A stretch of 64,000 nt of DNA from Hydractinia symbiolongicarpus (taxonomy: Eukaryota > Cnidaria > Hydrozoa > Anthoathecata > Hydractiniidae), in the NCBI RefSeq assembly GCF_029227915.1, contig NC_079879.1, positions 15,252,001 to 15,316,000 on the forward strand, written 5' to 3'. Below are positions 24,201-31,658 of this stretch, piece by piece; within the stretch, counting starts at the first letter, position 1; each line of letters starts with the position of its first letter. The notes below the pieces were generated by a model, which made no database searches, was not told the DNA's origin, and worked only from the letters and a program-made list of their open reading frames with translations. A program made the position numbers and the translations under genes.

Positions 24201-26260
24201 ACTGAGAGTCACTAGCTCATATGCTCAGTTCTCGTGTTTGGGTTTCACAAGTTTAAACGTCTCCCACTTGTCTCCTGCATAAAAAAATGAATGACGCAGG
24301 AAAAAGTAAAGTCTCAAAAATTTTAAGCTCTCGTCAAAAAACAAGTAGCTATTAATAAACAAGCCAATAGTCCTTGATATACGGTGATCCCAGGCCACAT
24401 CTAGATGGTGGTTTACTTCATTACAAAGTGCTGAAATTTTTGCGAACAGACTTTACTTTTCTAATTCGAACCCTGGTATCAACATTATATTGGCAAAATA
24501 TATGCACATTTTTTTGCATGGAATTCCACGTGTCTAATACATTAAGTAGTTACAAATTTTTATTAAAGAATCATACTTTTACTATCTTATATAGTGTATG
24601 TGACATCATATTGGATGTGTTCATTTTCTTTTGAAGTTGCCTGTCTGAAATGTTAAATTTTATGATGTTACGGCTCGACGTCAATAACACTACTTTAACG
24701 TCAATATCCTATATTAAATTAATGAAGCCATTACAGTGCACTTAAAACTTTGAGGCCAAATAGCTTGGAAACGAGGTGACGTCAATGATTTTTCACCGCA
24801 TGGGTAACTAGTGACCACCTAGGACACATTTGGGTAATTTTCCAAAACTTGGGTCCAAAAATCCATTTTGGAATGGACGGGTTGATGAAGTCATCAAAAT
24901 ATCTCTGCAACTGTTTGTCAAAGATACATGATCCTATACATTTTCTTGATCAGCGTTTCAAGATCTATACGATGAAGGCAACAGGTCTACAAATTTCTAA
25001 AAAAAGTGCTGAAATTTTTGCGAACAGACTTTACTTTTCTAATTCGAACCCTGGTATCAACATTATATTGGCAAAATATATGCACATTTTTTTGCATGGA
25101 ATTCCACGTGTCTAATACATTAAGTAGTTACAAATTTTTATTAAAGAATCATACTTTTACTATCTTATATAGTGTATGTGACGTCATATTGGATGCGTTC
25201 ATTTTCTTTTGAAGTTGCCTGTCTGAAATGTTAAATTTTATGATGTTACGGCTCGACGTCAATAACACTACTTTAACGTCAATATCCTATATTAAATTAA
25301 TGAAGCCATTACAGTGCACTTAAAACTTTGAGGCCAAATAGCTTGGAAACGAGGTGACGTCAATGATTTTTCACCGCATGGGTAACTAGTGACCACCTAA
25401 GACACATTTGGGTAATTTTCCAAAACTTGGGTCCAAAAATCCATTTTGGAATGGACGGGTTGATGAAGTCATCAAAATATCTCTGCAACTGTTTGTCAAA
25501 GATACATGATCCTATACATTTTCTTGATCAGCGTTTCAAGATCTATACGATGAAGGCAACAGGTCTACAAATTTCTAAAAAAAAATTTTACGGGTCTTTG
25601 CTAACGTCAACAAAAATTCTGATCCCCGATATCTCCTTAGGCGTTCGTCGAGAACATATATATATCCTGTACATTATTTTGACCACCGTTTCAACCTCTA
25701 CACATTACAGACAAAGAATAAACAAATTTCGCGATTTTTTTATCTGCACTGCACTGCTGACGTCAGCAAAACATCTAAAACAACTTTATTTTTATTGACC
25801 TTTTACCTAAGTGGATTTCTCCACGGGCTTTATCGACTAGTAAGACAATAATACCTTTGTTAATGATTTTCTTTTAGGAGTATTCCTTTGTTGAAACATT
25901 TCATTAAATTCAATGCGAAAAAAACGATCTGATATTGAAAACACATCTTGATGTTTCATTTCAATAGATTTTCCAAATGTCTTTTTATTACATTGGGTAG
26001 GAAGTACTTCTGAGAAATTCTCCAATGTAACCTTGAAAGATAATATGCAACACAAATCACCAAAAAGCTTTGCTAATGAAACAAATTAGATGTTATACCA
26101 TGTCACATACATAACAAAGTACTGGTAGTAGTCAAATTGTAGGCTTTTTAGAAATAAAAAAAGGATCAAAACAGAACAAACCTTTCTATCAGAAACAAGC
26201 AATTGACAATGTTGTTGGGCAACTCGTGGTAATTGTACCCTTATATCTGTTGACTCATCT
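11103..26260 (-). CDS. Ki-67-like mitotic chromosome protein (7 exons, 5' end missing)
   Basis: Minus-strand gene with coding segments 26260-26182, 26031-25855, 20373-19260, 19021-18321, 18010-17935, 15881-12694 and 12290-11103. All six introns have GT...AG ends and compatible phases. The segments total 6,523 nt: one leading base plus 2,174 in-frame codons including the stop. Order of domains: partial FHA (HCQLLV, GKSIEMKHQDVFSISDRFFR), PP1-docking KRVSFG with LSPEYFDKRLPPSTPVRRG, TPLR-type repeats, about 19 LFKTP repeats and an Arg/Ser/Thr-rich basic C-terminus. This combination is characteristic of Ki-67, which coats mitotic chromosomes and recruits PP1. Repo-Man shares the PP1 block but not the FHA. 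The first exon, with the start of the FHA domain, was not found upstream. Confidence 0.85.
12694..15881 (-). CDS. Ki-67-like exon: long LFKTP repeat domain
   Basis: A 3.2-kb exon encoding about 19 near-identical units of 34 or 38 residues with the core ESMQTLFKTP, then ATEKEVNRKSTAKTPV or VTQKKVNRKSTAKTPV. The 38-residue form has an extra VETI before ANETSSLTEAED. Long and short forms tend to alternate. Every unit has two KTP sites between an acidic block and a basic block. The LFKTP core recalls the LFQTP-type core of vertebrate Ki-67 repeats. The DNA repeats are very similar, so copy number may vary between individuals and be mis-assembled. Confidence 0.9.
15882..17934. other. Intron of the Ki-67-like gene
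   Basis: A 2-kb AT-rich intron. It contains an inverted pair built on AAAGGTTCCCGG (about 16,733-16,745) and CCGGGAACCTTTT (about 16,851-16,864), which may be the ends of a small MITE of ~150 bp. No other coding sequence is seen. Confidence 0.5.
17935..18010 (-). CDS. Ki-67-like small exon
   Basis: 76-nt exon between acceptor TCTGCTAG and donor GTAATA. It reads EKVGFPAKKRQRRGSTPYKK ALPAS and includes a basic cluster (KKRQRR) next to a TP site. The phases fit both neighbours, which is the main support for so short an exon. Confidence 0.8.
18321..19021 (-). CDS. Ki-67-like exon: TPLRKEI repeats
   Basis: Joined in phase to the previous exon (KEG|LKLKQRF). It encodes about eight 20- to 22-residue repeats of the form KKLQTPLRKEIQSGxSLxET, each with one TP site in a basic setting. 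It ends FTGFAVK before donor GTAATA. The repeats continue those of the preceding exon, so the exon boundary divides a single repeat domain. Confidence 0.9.
19260..20373 (-). CDS. Ki-67-like exon: PP1-docking motif and TP repeats
   Basis: 371 codons plus one base. After TPLGNSPRTPNQNTPLKDS come SPRRSPR-type Cdk-like sites and then KRVSFGANLSPEYFDKRLPP followed by STPVRRG, the RVxF plus adjoining block shared by Ki-67 and Repo-Man for PP1 binding. A run of TPLRxEIxxGxxLxxxKxKL repeats follows (for example LATPLRKDIVKGRVLRATK). It is rich in S/TP sites likely to be phosphorylated in mitosis; that regulation is known for the family, not shown here. Donor GTTAGT, phase 1. Confidence 0.9.
20512..20550 (-). 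repeat. Helitron-like 3' end, decayed
   Basis: On the minus strand AAGTGGATTTTTCCACGTGC forms a GTGGA/TCCAC hairpin followed by TTTATCAACCAG. It resembles the other Helitron-like tails in this window, with CCAG in place of CTAG. Confidence 0.4.
20560..21078. other. Intron sequence, no gene seen
   Basis: Part of the 5.5-kb intron of the Ki-67-like gene. AT-rich with no open frame of note. Confidence 0.5.
21083..21729. mobile_element. PiggyBac-like MITE, 647 bp
   Basis: The stretch is bounded by TTAA on both sides (21079-21082 and 21730-21733), and its ends start CCCTTCCC and, inverted, CCCTTACC, as in piggyBac-type elements. Near the right end there is a perfect 16-bp palindrome, CCCGGACTAGTCCGGG (21698-21713). 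No transposase frame is present, so it would be non-autonomous. The terminal repeats are short, so the call is moderate. Confidence 0.5.
21836..21865 (+). repeat. Helitron-like 3' end
   Basis: A GTGG/CCAC hairpin is followed by GAACCTTATCAACTAG and then T. Helitrons end with a short hairpin about 10 nt before CTRR and insert before T. The 5' end was not located. Confidence 0.5.
22062..22286 (-). repeat. Dispersed repeat, copy 2 (inverted match at 3249-3510)
   Basis: Inverse copy of the repeat at 3249-3510, with the same CGGAGGAGGGTGTTACGACA and ACTTACGGTCG landmarks. A short third piece (CGGAGGAGGGTGTTATGACA) lies at 22,625-22,645. Confidence 0.75.
23325..23726 (+). pseudogene. Harbinger/PIF-type transposase fragment
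   Basis: A 133-codon frame with the first half of a DDE_Tnp_4 domain: FEERWNFQHALGAIDGKHAR carries the first catalytic Asp, and ADVGSNGRVHDSCIW carries the second. The YYNYKHHH block between them matches the YYNYK signature of HARBI1-like enzymes. The frame stops after SGAAHYK, before the third acidic residue, and there is no start region for the DNA-binding partner. It lies inside an intron of the Ki-67-like gene on the opposite strand and is probably inactive. Confidence 0.85.
23730..24427. other. Intron sequence, no gene seen
   Basis: AT-rich intronic spacer between the Harbinger-type fragment and the 578-bp duplication. Confidence 0.5.
24428..25583. repeat. 578-bp tandem duplication
   Basis: Two direct copies, 24,428-25,005 and 25,006-25,583, starting GTGCTGAAATTTTTGCGAAC. 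I saw only a few base differences (for example GACATCATATT versus GACGTCATATT). It lies in the 5.5-kb intron. The high identity points to a recent duplication. The unit carries several GACGTCAA/ACGTCAAT words. Confidence 0.95.
25811..25840 (+). repeat. Helitron-like 3' end
   Basis: GTGGATTTCTCCAC hairpin, then GGGCTTTATCGACTAG and T, the pattern of a Helitron 3' terminus. It sits 14 bp from the donor of the FHA part-2 exon, within the intron. Confidence 0.5.
25855..26031 (-). CDS. Ki-67-like exon: FHA domain, part 2
   Basis: 59 codons, phase 0 at both ends, bounded by acceptor CTTTCAAG and donor GTATTA. It reads VTLENFSEVLPTQ..., then GKSIEMKHQDVFSISDRFFR IEF, the typical final FHA strands (an N-G or G-x-x-hydrophobic turn, then a GDVF/I pattern). 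It finishes with the basic, TP-containing NTPKRKSLTK, which runs directly into TPLGNSPRTPNQ of the next exon. Confidence 0.85.
26182..26260 (-). CDS. Ki-67-like exon: FHA domain, part 1
   Basis: This 79-nt segment follows an acceptor (TTAATTTTAG) and is followed by donor GTTTGT. It begins with the last base of a split codon and reads DESTDIRVQLPRVAQQHCQL then LVSDRK. The S/HC core (V-x-x-QHC) is the conserved phosphothreonine-binding loop region of FHA domains, and matches Ki-67-type FHA order. The preceding FHA strand (usually containing FGR) must lie in an exon further upstream. Confidence 0.8.
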
Positions 26261-26673
26261 CTAAAATTAACAGTAAAAATAGAAACATTTGTTTCATGTA
26301 GGGGAATACATTGTGTAAGTTGTTTTTAACAAGTTAAGCCTGGATTGGCAGGAGTAAACAGTAGAACTAGAAAAAAACATACACAAAGCAAGTATTCCCT
26401 GCTCTTTCAATTCACAATAACAATCATGCTGTTACAGAGCAGCAATATACTTAGATAGCCCAAAATATAATCTATTATTTTTATTGCTAGCTGCTTCCTG
26501 TGAGCCAAAGACCATCTTTCACTGCGGATAGCCAGCTAATTCCCTTATATTTTTTGCCATTGTACAACGGTCAATTTTTCACAAAGCTGGTCATAATTTT
26601 TTTTACAGAAAAATGTGAAAAATGATTTGTTTTAATGTCAAACATTGTATTGTGCCATCCCGCGATATCTGTC

Positions 26674-26760
26674 GACCCATGTTGTCCGATATTTTGAACT
26701 GTGGAAAAAAGACAATATGGGCAGCCTCTGACAATATGGGTAAACCGACAATTTAGTGCA
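26674..26760. repeat. GACAATATGGG motif cluster, left of the integrase gene
   Basis: GACCCATGTTGTCCG (26,674-26,688) is followed by GACAATATGGGCAG, GACAATATGGGTAAAC and GACAATTTAG. The first is an inverted match (one mismatch) to CGGACAATATGGGTC at 30,010-30,024, and the pair brackets the integrase gene. These are candidate terminal inverted repeats. No target duplication was found. Confidence 0.6.
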
Positions 26761-27444
26761 GCGCGGTTGTTGTGTGTGGATCCTGGGTATTGTTGATATC
26801 TAGCTAGCTATATTTTCCTCAGTTTGTTTATATAAGTTTGTTATTTTACTTTGTTTTTTTATCCTTTTCAGGAATAATTTAGATTTGAGTTTTTAATGGA
26901 GAATCTTTTGCCTAAAAATGATCTGGGAGAACAAAAACAGTTCCAGGCCTGGTTGGAGGTGGAAGCGTGCAAAAAGAACTCCACAATAATGTCCCAAGAG
27001 ACCTATCACAACATTGTTTACTTGAAAAAACAAAAGAGCGATGTATCAGAAAGTACTGTAAGGCGTATCAGACGAAACAAGTATGTTTTGATGAGCTACC
27101 CTACACTTGGGTTGGTAGATATTTTATGTGTTCCTAGCACTACAGTTGATGTAAGTCATTTTTTATTCTTCTTTATAGTTTAATGATACTGCATTTTATT
27201 ACACATTCATGTACCTAGGTATATATTATATATATATACTTTTTTATACTTTTTATGGTGTTTGTAATTTTTTTTCATTTTCTATTGTGAACAATGCTTA
27301 GCTATTTGTCATCTCTAAAGGCCAAAAATATGAACAACAAACTACAATAGCAGAAGAGTAAAGATACATGTTAGTTAATACCCATGGATTGTTTCGTTGG
27401 AAGGTGAAGGGTCTCCTTAAGAGACAAGGGTCTCCTTAAGAGAC

Positions 27445-28087
27445 AAGAGAGGAGTTGAACGTCCTCCACCATACCTTAGTTTACAGGGGCGATTGTGGAA
27501 GTCCTATGAAATGCCACATAGTGATGGTGTCACTTTAAAAAACACCCAGTCCGGTCTGTGAACGGTTGGCGCTAGAAAGGGCATCCAGCTGTAAAACACT
27601 GCCAAAAATCTTTATTAATAGCCGTAAGAATAGTTGATCAGACAAACTGCGTAAACGGGGCTGGAGCTCTAAGGAATGAAGGTGTCGCGCACGGTAGGAC
27701 AGATGTCAGATGTGAGCATCGTCAGACCGTTACCCAGCTATCACATCACAAGGTAGATAAAGGAATGATATGAGAATGGTTAGGTGGATGTGTAATGCCA
27801 GTCTGAGAGACAGAAAGAGTTCAGATGAGCTAAGAAGCAGGCTAAGTCTCCGTAGAATTAAAGATGTTATCCAGATAAGAAGATTGAATTGGCTGGGGCA
27901 CTTGGAAAGAATGGAGGAGGATAATTGGGTAAGAAAGTGTAGAGACTTGATAGTTCCTGGGGCAAAGCCCAGAGGCAAACACAGTCTAGATCAGATTGGA
28001 AGAGGGTCATTAATATACCCCGTCCAACCCATGCTAGCATGGAAAACGGACGTTAAGCCGAGAATGATGATGATGATGATGATGATG
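27445..28087 (+). mobile_element. RTE-like LINE 3' fragment with (GAT)n tail
   Basis: Within the first intron of the integrase gene. One frame (27,770 on) reads MRMVRWMCNASLRDRKSSDE and later RRLNWLGHLERMEEDNWVRK, the C-terminal end typical of RTE-like and related LINE proteins. Upstream is GGTTGGCGCTAGAAAGGGCA, and downstream CCAACCCATGCTAGCATGG then a (GAT)n tail at 28,063-28,087. These 3' sequences are familiar from invertebrate LINE/SINE tails (from memory). The copy is 5' truncated. Confidence 0.7.
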
Positions 28088-28300
28088 CAAGTTCAGTTTT
28101 GGAATGACCTCTAAATTATGTTTCAGTTACTGTGGTAAACTGAGATGGTTTTTATTCTGTTATGTAATTTTTCTTTTTTTATTGTTATTTCTGTATATAT
28201 ACCATAATTCTTAGATAATAAAATCAAGATTCATAGACTGGAAACTTAAACTAGGAAAATGTAAGTTTAGTTTCATATATGTCTATTAACTTTGACTTTC

Positions 28301-28369
28301 GATTCAGACATCCAATTGGTAGGATGTCCTGTTAACAGGATAATGCAGGTTCGAATCCTGTCTGAATCA
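28301..28369 (+). tRNA. tRNA-like sequence with GTT in the anticodon region, atypical
   Basis: A perfect 7-bp acceptor stem (GATTCAG/CTGAATC), a D-arm-like ATCC/GGAT stem around AATTGGTA, and a good T-arm with the B box GGTTCGAATCC. The middle is the perfect palindrome TCCTGTTAACAGGA, so the anticodon arm cannot form a normal 5-bp stem with a 7-nt loop. The whole is 69 nt, shorter than usual. A decayed tRNA-Asn or a tRNA-derived mobile sequence is more likely than a working tRNA. It lies inside an intron of the integrase gene. Confidence 0.5.
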
Positions 28370-29410
28370 ATTCTGTTCTTTATAATGGCTATATACAATA
28401 GATGTTTTTGTAAGTATGTATATACATAATCGTTGATTTGACATAATATTTATATATATCTAAATGCTTTTTTCAGTGCAACACAACTCCGGGAAATTTA
28501 AGGGGTATGCACAGGAAACAAGATGTTTGACATAATTGAAAGAATCCATAGCAAGGAACTCATCCATTGTGGTTCAAGAAAAACTTTTGAACAGGTATTA
28601 ACGCCTATAACTATTTTTGACCTTACGGGAAAGTGTAATTAGGAAATCAAACATAAATGTAAGATAACAATGAAACATTGTCAGTTAATAAAGTTGAAAA
28701 TAAATATGTTTAAAAAAACAAGCCTGTCAAATCCTAATCAGATTCTGTATAATTCCTTCACATGTTTCAGATTAGTAGAACATACAGCAACATTCCGAGA
28801 GGGGCTGTGGAGTGTTACACAAGGCATTGTATTGTCTGTGCCTTATAATCTGTCCAACTAAAAAAGGCTCCTCTGAAGCCCATTATCTCAACTGGTTTTC
28901 TTCAAAGAATTCAGGTAACATTGTAAAAAACTGTTTTAGTTGTATCTAATTACTTTTACATATAATGCTCAAATAGAAGTTTTTGATATAAATTGGTACC
29001 ATAGTTACTGTTCCCTATATATTGGCTTAAATTTCAGATTGACTTGATTGATATGCAATCAAAACCTGATGGAATTTACAAATATATTGGTCACATAGTT
29101 GACCATTTTTTGAAATTCAGTGTGCTGTTCCCCCTGGGTAGAAAAACAGCTGAAGAAACATCCGAAAGATTTAAAGATAGGTTTCTGAGTGTGTTTGGAC
29201 TGCCAAAAATCATACACTCAGACAATGGGAGAGAATTTGTTAATGGTGTCATGGAACATGTCGCTGCATCCTGGCCAGGAAAAACAACATTCGTTCATGG
29301 TGCTCCTGGTCATTCCCTGTCCCAAGGTTTTTAAATGTCTCTATTGTGTTATGTGTTTTATGTATTGTGCACATATTATTTTTTCTTACACATTGTTGGT
29401 AGATAAATTT

Positions 29411-29830
29411 TAGGACAATATGGGTAGAGGTTATATGCCTGCCCATGTTGTCCGAGATACTTTAGGACAATATGGGTAGAGGTTTTATACCTTGGGACAG
29501 AAACAATCCACTAACTATAGGTTTTTGTGATTTTCTGGGCTAGCCACTTTAAATATTTATTATTATTATTATTATTATTATTACCTGCCCATGTTGTCCA
29601 AAAAGGTTTAGGACAATATGGGTAGAGGTTTATATGCCTGCCCATGTTGTTCAAGATAGTTTAGGACAATATGGGTAGAGGTTATATGCCTGCCCATGTT
29701 GTCCAAGATAGTTTAGGACAATATGGGTCGAGGTTATATGCCTGCCCATGTTGTCCAAACAGGTTTAGGACAATATGGGTAAAGGTTTTATTCCTGCCCA
29801 GGTTGTCCAAAAAAGGTTTAGATGAGGACA
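29411..29830. repeat. Minisatellite of hairpin units (GGACAATATGGGT...CCCATGTTGTCC)
   Basis: About six units of roughly 50 bp. Each starts TTTAGGACAATATGGGTAGA and ends GCCTGCCCATGTTGTCC. The two halves are near-complementary, so each unit can fold back. A LINE tail (29,507-29,583) is inserted in the array. The same motif flanks the integrase gene on its other side. Confidence 0.9.
29507..29583 (+). mobile_element. 5'-truncated CR1-like LINE tail
   Basis: Runs from GAAACAATCCACTAACTATA through GGGCTAGCCACTTTAAATAT into an (ATT)n tail. It is the inverse match of the 3' end of the LINE at 31,659-33,290, so both belong to one LINE family. Confidence 0.85.
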
Positions 29831-29945
29831 TGACTTGCGTTACCTTGAAAATTTTGTTGAAAGGTCTTACCCAGGGTGTCAACAATCCGCATAAAAGATT
29901 AATTTTCTGAAAAATAATCAAGCGATAAGTCTATTTTACTTATCC

Positions 29946-30024
29946 TGATAATATGGGTTGGATTCGGACAATATGGGTTGTTGCCGTTCTTTGGACAACA
30001 TGGGTCGGCCGGACAATATGGGTC
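29946..30024. repeat. GGACAAYATGGGT motif cluster, right of the integrase gene
   Basis: Four spaced motifs: ATAATATGGGTTG, CGGACAATATGGGTTG, GGACAACATGGGTCGG and CGGACAATATGGGTC. The outermost (30,010-30,024) is the inverted counterpart of 26,674-26,688. Confidence 0.7.
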
Positions 30025-30568
30025 AGAACAGTATCACTAATAACCATTTGGTTTTCAAAATTTTCTACCATAATTTTTTCTGATAAATTGAAATATGTAA
30101 CATATTTATACCAAAAAAATTTTCTTGACAAGTTTGGTTATCTTGCCTTAAAAACCAAACACAACTTGGCTAGCTACACAAAAAGGTCAAATATTAAAAA
30201 TAAGAACTTAGCTATATCACAAAAAAAAATTGTGTTGCTCACCTCCCAAAAACAATTTTTTCTTTATTAGAGGAAATTGGAAATACCGGTCCATCAGTAC
30301 CATTTCTCCTAATAACAACTATTTTTCCAAACACACCTTCCATGAAGAACTAATATTATAAAATTCTTATTTTTATTATTATTACCTAAAATACGACCAT
30401 TTGTCTCTCGTAACCGGTGAAACATTTTGTAACGTTAAATTTGTTGTTAAAAAAAGCGCCTTGCAAGCTGATTGGTCAAATTAAAAAGCTCCTTTTTAAT
30501 TGGCTGCGTGTGACTATTATCCCGAACAACTTGAAGGCAACTCCGACAAAACATATAGAAAACGCCTC

Positions 30569-30806
30569 CAACCTCGTCCACAGGGATTTTTAACCTCGTC
30601 CTCAGATGTTGTGGCCCCTTCATCAACAACAAGGTGAAATTTCTTGGAACATCATATTGATCGAGGTATTTTATCATCATCTCAGGACATAGAAAACCAG
30701 AAAGCGTCTTTTTCAATCTCGTCGTCCCCATGACTTGTTTGTTAGGCTTTTTGCCTACTTTTATATATTGTTTATATAAGCCTAGAAAGTTCTGGGAACG
30801 AGGTTG
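30569..30806. repeat. Small element with CAACCTCGT...ACGAGGTTG ends
   Basis: Starts CAACCTCGTCCACAGGG and ends CTGGGAACGAGGTTG, inverted relative to each other, 238 bp apart. A 94-codon minus-strand frame (30,731-30,447) overlaps it and is not recognised. The ends resemble those of the RecQ-bearing element at 49,926-52,917. No target duplication is visible. Confidence 0.45.
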
Positions 30807-30895
30807 CTTCTTTTGTTGTTATAATTTGCATTGCAACGTTTTTCAAAGGGATGAAAACGAAGACTGGTTAGTTATATTGCAGGAAAAGTAAATGT

Positions 30896-31020
30896 CAACC
30901 TCGTTCCCAGGGCAATTTTTCGCTTTTTTGATATCGAGACGGCGCGAAAAATGACCCTGGGCCAGGCTGGTTAAAATCAGCACGATTCGTGCTGATTTTT
31001 AATCTATATTTTAATGCCCG
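30896..31020 (+). repeat. Hairpin-type terminus, copy A
   Basis: CAACCTCGTTCCCAGGGC, then TTTTTCGC...GCGCGAAAAA inside a CCCAGGGC...ACCCTGGGCC fold, then CAGGCTGG. Same plan as the terminal repeat of the RecQ-bearing element (CAACCTCGTCCCCAGGGC...CCCTGGCTGG). Confidence 0.6.
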
Positions 31021-31045
31021 TATACGGCCGGCCGTCCGTCCTATT
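31003..31045 (+). repeat. Helitron-like 5' end
   Basis: TCTATATTTTAATGCCCGTA followed by TACGG and CCGT-rich sequence resembles the TC-type 5' start seen at 35,494. The pairing with any 3' end is unknown. Confidence 0.35.
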
Positions 31046-31464
31046 CTTCGTACGTAAAATCTTTTCTTTGTCGTTTCATAAAAAAAAGATTTTTTATACT
31101 TAGCATGAAATTTCAAATTGTTGGAAAGTTTTAGTAGTAGAAACCAGCCTTTTCAACTTCATTACAATTTCAATTGCAAAAAGGCGCGAATAGGACTTCT
31201 ATGCTGAAGGAAGAAGATGGTGGTCGGACAGAGTTTTTCGAGCTTTGAGCAGTTAAATTAAGCAATTTGTAGTCATGAAAAAGCTAATTATATTCAACTT
31301 TATGTCAGGAGTTCTCGTTCTATAGAGAGTGCAGCTATTTTATCCACTTCAACTGGAAAACGTCCAAAACAATCGTGAGTATTATAGAACTGAATCTATA
31401 TGCGTCGTAATCAAGTTCTATTTTTTAAGATGGGTATCTCGATGATAGTCGATGAATTAAAATT

Positions 31465-31590
31465 CAACTTCGTTCCCAGCGCAATTTTTCGCTTTTTTGA
31501 TATCCGAGACAGCGCGAAGAAATGACCCTGGGCCAGGGTGGTTAAAATCGCACGATTCGTGCTGATTTTTAATTTATTCAAAATTTGGTC
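31465..31590 (+). repeat. Hairpin-type terminus, copy B
   Basis: Direct repeat of 30,896-31,020 with small changes (CAACTTCGTTCCCAGCGC), including the following GCACGATTCGTGCTGATTTT segment. The two copies are 569 bp apart. Confidence 0.75.
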
Positions 31591-31658
31591 ATTTTGTTAT
31601 AAGAATTTCATGCGGACCGCCGAGAACACCATATTGCTATAATTTATGCAAAACAATC

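Larger units (their letters stand above)
26896..29326 (+). pseudogene. KRBA2/Ginger-like retroviral-type integrase, intron-containing, broken
   Basis: Exon-like pieces: 26,896-27,150 (NKYVLMSYPTLGLVDILCVP, then donor GTAAGT); about 28,515-28,594 (IIERIHSKELIHCGSRKTFE, the His pair of an HHCC zinc fold); 28,771-28,914 (CIVC, the Cys pair, then KKAPLKPIISTGF); and 29,038-29,326 (integrase core with DLIDMQS and IHSDNGREFVNG, the first two acidic residues). The last two pieces join in frame by a clean GT...AG intron. The third catalytic Glu would fall after the donor at 29,327 and was not found. A frameshift after NIPREG and a TAA after CIVCAL break the third piece. Resembles KRBA2/SCAND3-type integrases of GIN/Ginger ancestry. 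Confidence 0.75.

Noticed and set aside
30447-30731. 94-codon minus-strand frame with a CRSC motif
   Set aside because: It overlaps a small repeat with inverted ends, has no recognisable domain, and is no longer than expected by chance in this sequence.
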